A DNA stretch of 64,000 nt from Smittium mucronatum (taxonomy: Eukaryota; Kickxellomycota; Harpellomycetes; Harpellales; Legeriomycetaceae), in contig LSSL01000127.1 in the NCBI GenBank assembly GCA_001953115.1, positions 1 through 64,000 of the forward strand, written 5' to 3'. The notes beneath the pieces were generated by a model. It had not been told where the DNA came from and ran no database searches. It saw nothing but the letters and a program-made list of their open reading frames with translations. The translations under genes were made by a program, and so were the position numbers. Of this stretch, positions 63,431-64,000 are shown piece after piece. Positions within the stretch are counted from its first letter, which is position 1. Every line of letters starts with the position of its first letter.

Positions 63431-64000
63431 AGAATTAATTGAACTCTTTAGAGTGAAAATTGAACACATTATACGATGAGATGAGATATATTAAGTTTTA
63501 CCATCTTATTGGATAAAAATAAACCGAAAATTACATGTCAATAAAATAAAGAGAACTAATAAAAATTTATATATAGAATGTAAAGTCCACCTTAGTATTA
63601 TTTTTATCATCTGTTGAAAAAGTTCATTGAAACGAGTTGACATGACTTAATATGTATTTTCTTTGAATTATAATATGAATTAATTGAGCTCTAAAGAGAT
63701 CAAATAATTCTAAAATCATACTTCAGAGAGTGGAAATATTAATTTACTACAAATATAATATAGACTCATTCAAGTTATTTGAAGAATTTTTTGTGAGTTG
63801 ATGGTAGGTTATAGAATATTAAATTGTTCGACCATAATGCGTTCGAGACTATTTCATCCTAGGTTATCCCAGTTTTGGCGGCAAATGTGTACATATATCT
63901 CTAACCTTCAGTGTGGGTTTATCGGGATCACTTTTATTAAATAATATATAGATCTAATTTTTCTAGAGATAATGTCTACGGAGAGCGGTTTTGAGCTGTC
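63431..64000 (-). mobile_element. Second DIRS copy, diverged, cut by window end
   Basis: Bases 63431-64000 align with 10615-11120 of the complete DIRS element: the outer end AGAATTAAT, CCATCTTATTGG within the terminal repeat, the internal complementary region (63671 to about 63720), then TGTGAGTYGA at the end of the recombinase gene, and GTCAGTGTGG/TTCAGTGTGG within it. The copy is more divergent and the recombinase C terminus is badly broken. The outer end and internal complementary region are again mutually complementary, so the same architecture is conserved. The rest of the element should lie beyond the window. Confidence 0.85.

Overview
The window reads as a gene-poor, extremely A+T-rich stretch of a eukaryotic nuclear genome that is mostly a graveyard of transposable elements (TEs). 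Only one intact, conventional gene is convincing: an intronless short-chain dehydrogenase/reductase at 23028-23795, of the fungal Irc24/YIR035C type. The TE mix is DIRS retrotransposons with a zygomycete-type Gag, LINE-like elements, and piggyBac, Tc1/IS630-like and MULE-like DNA transposons. Together with the reductase it suggests an early-diverging, zygomycete-grade fungus. That assignment is inference; no rRNA, tRNA or mitochondrial marker was seen to fix it.

Layout. 1-10.6 kb: A+T-rich DNA with scattered unidentified coding relics and a diverged long inverted repeat (3025-3291 against 5936-6200). 10.6-14.9 kb: an end-to-end DIRS element on the minus strand, with inverted terminal repeats, internal complementary region, gag, RT-RNase H and tyrosine recombinase, all inactivated. 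15.4-16.65 kb: a LINE reverse-transcriptase relic (minus), followed by an (ATT)n array around an assembly gap and more minus-strand relics up to 19.86 kb. 20-23 kb: featureless. 23.0-23.8 kb: the reductase gene, with a dyad downstream. 24.5-25.0 kb: an unidentified G+C-richer island. 25.4-28.15 kb: a broken piggyBac transposase with a nested ~0.8-kb insert carrying its own 97-codon frame. 29.7-32.9 kb: a Tc1/IS630-like transposon with ~625-bp, almost identical terminal inverted repeats around a dead transposase; it contains a gap flanked by an apparently exact 418-bp duplication that is probably an assembly error. 38.9-39.4 kb: a MULE-like transposase relic. 43.08-44.43 kb: an element with inverted ends built from short sub-repeats. 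44.7-60.9 kb: mostly featureless, with a few gene-like fragments. 61.1-63.4 kb: a long minus-strand decayed frame. 63.43 kb to the end: a second, diverged DIRS copy cut by the window edge.

The relics do not form a working system. Their common thread is decay by stops and frameshifts. Many stops sit where CAA, CAG or CGA codons are plausible, and the DIRS reverse-transcriptase active site has changed from YLDD to YLDN. This would fit a C-to-T mutation process such as methylcytosine deamination or a RIP-like defence, but it is not proven here. Nothing seen justifies claiming a previously undescribed system. The observations most worth checking are the DIRS junction architecture, the mismatch between near-identical repeat arms and a dead transposase, the sub-repeat element at 43-44 kb and the unidentified islands.
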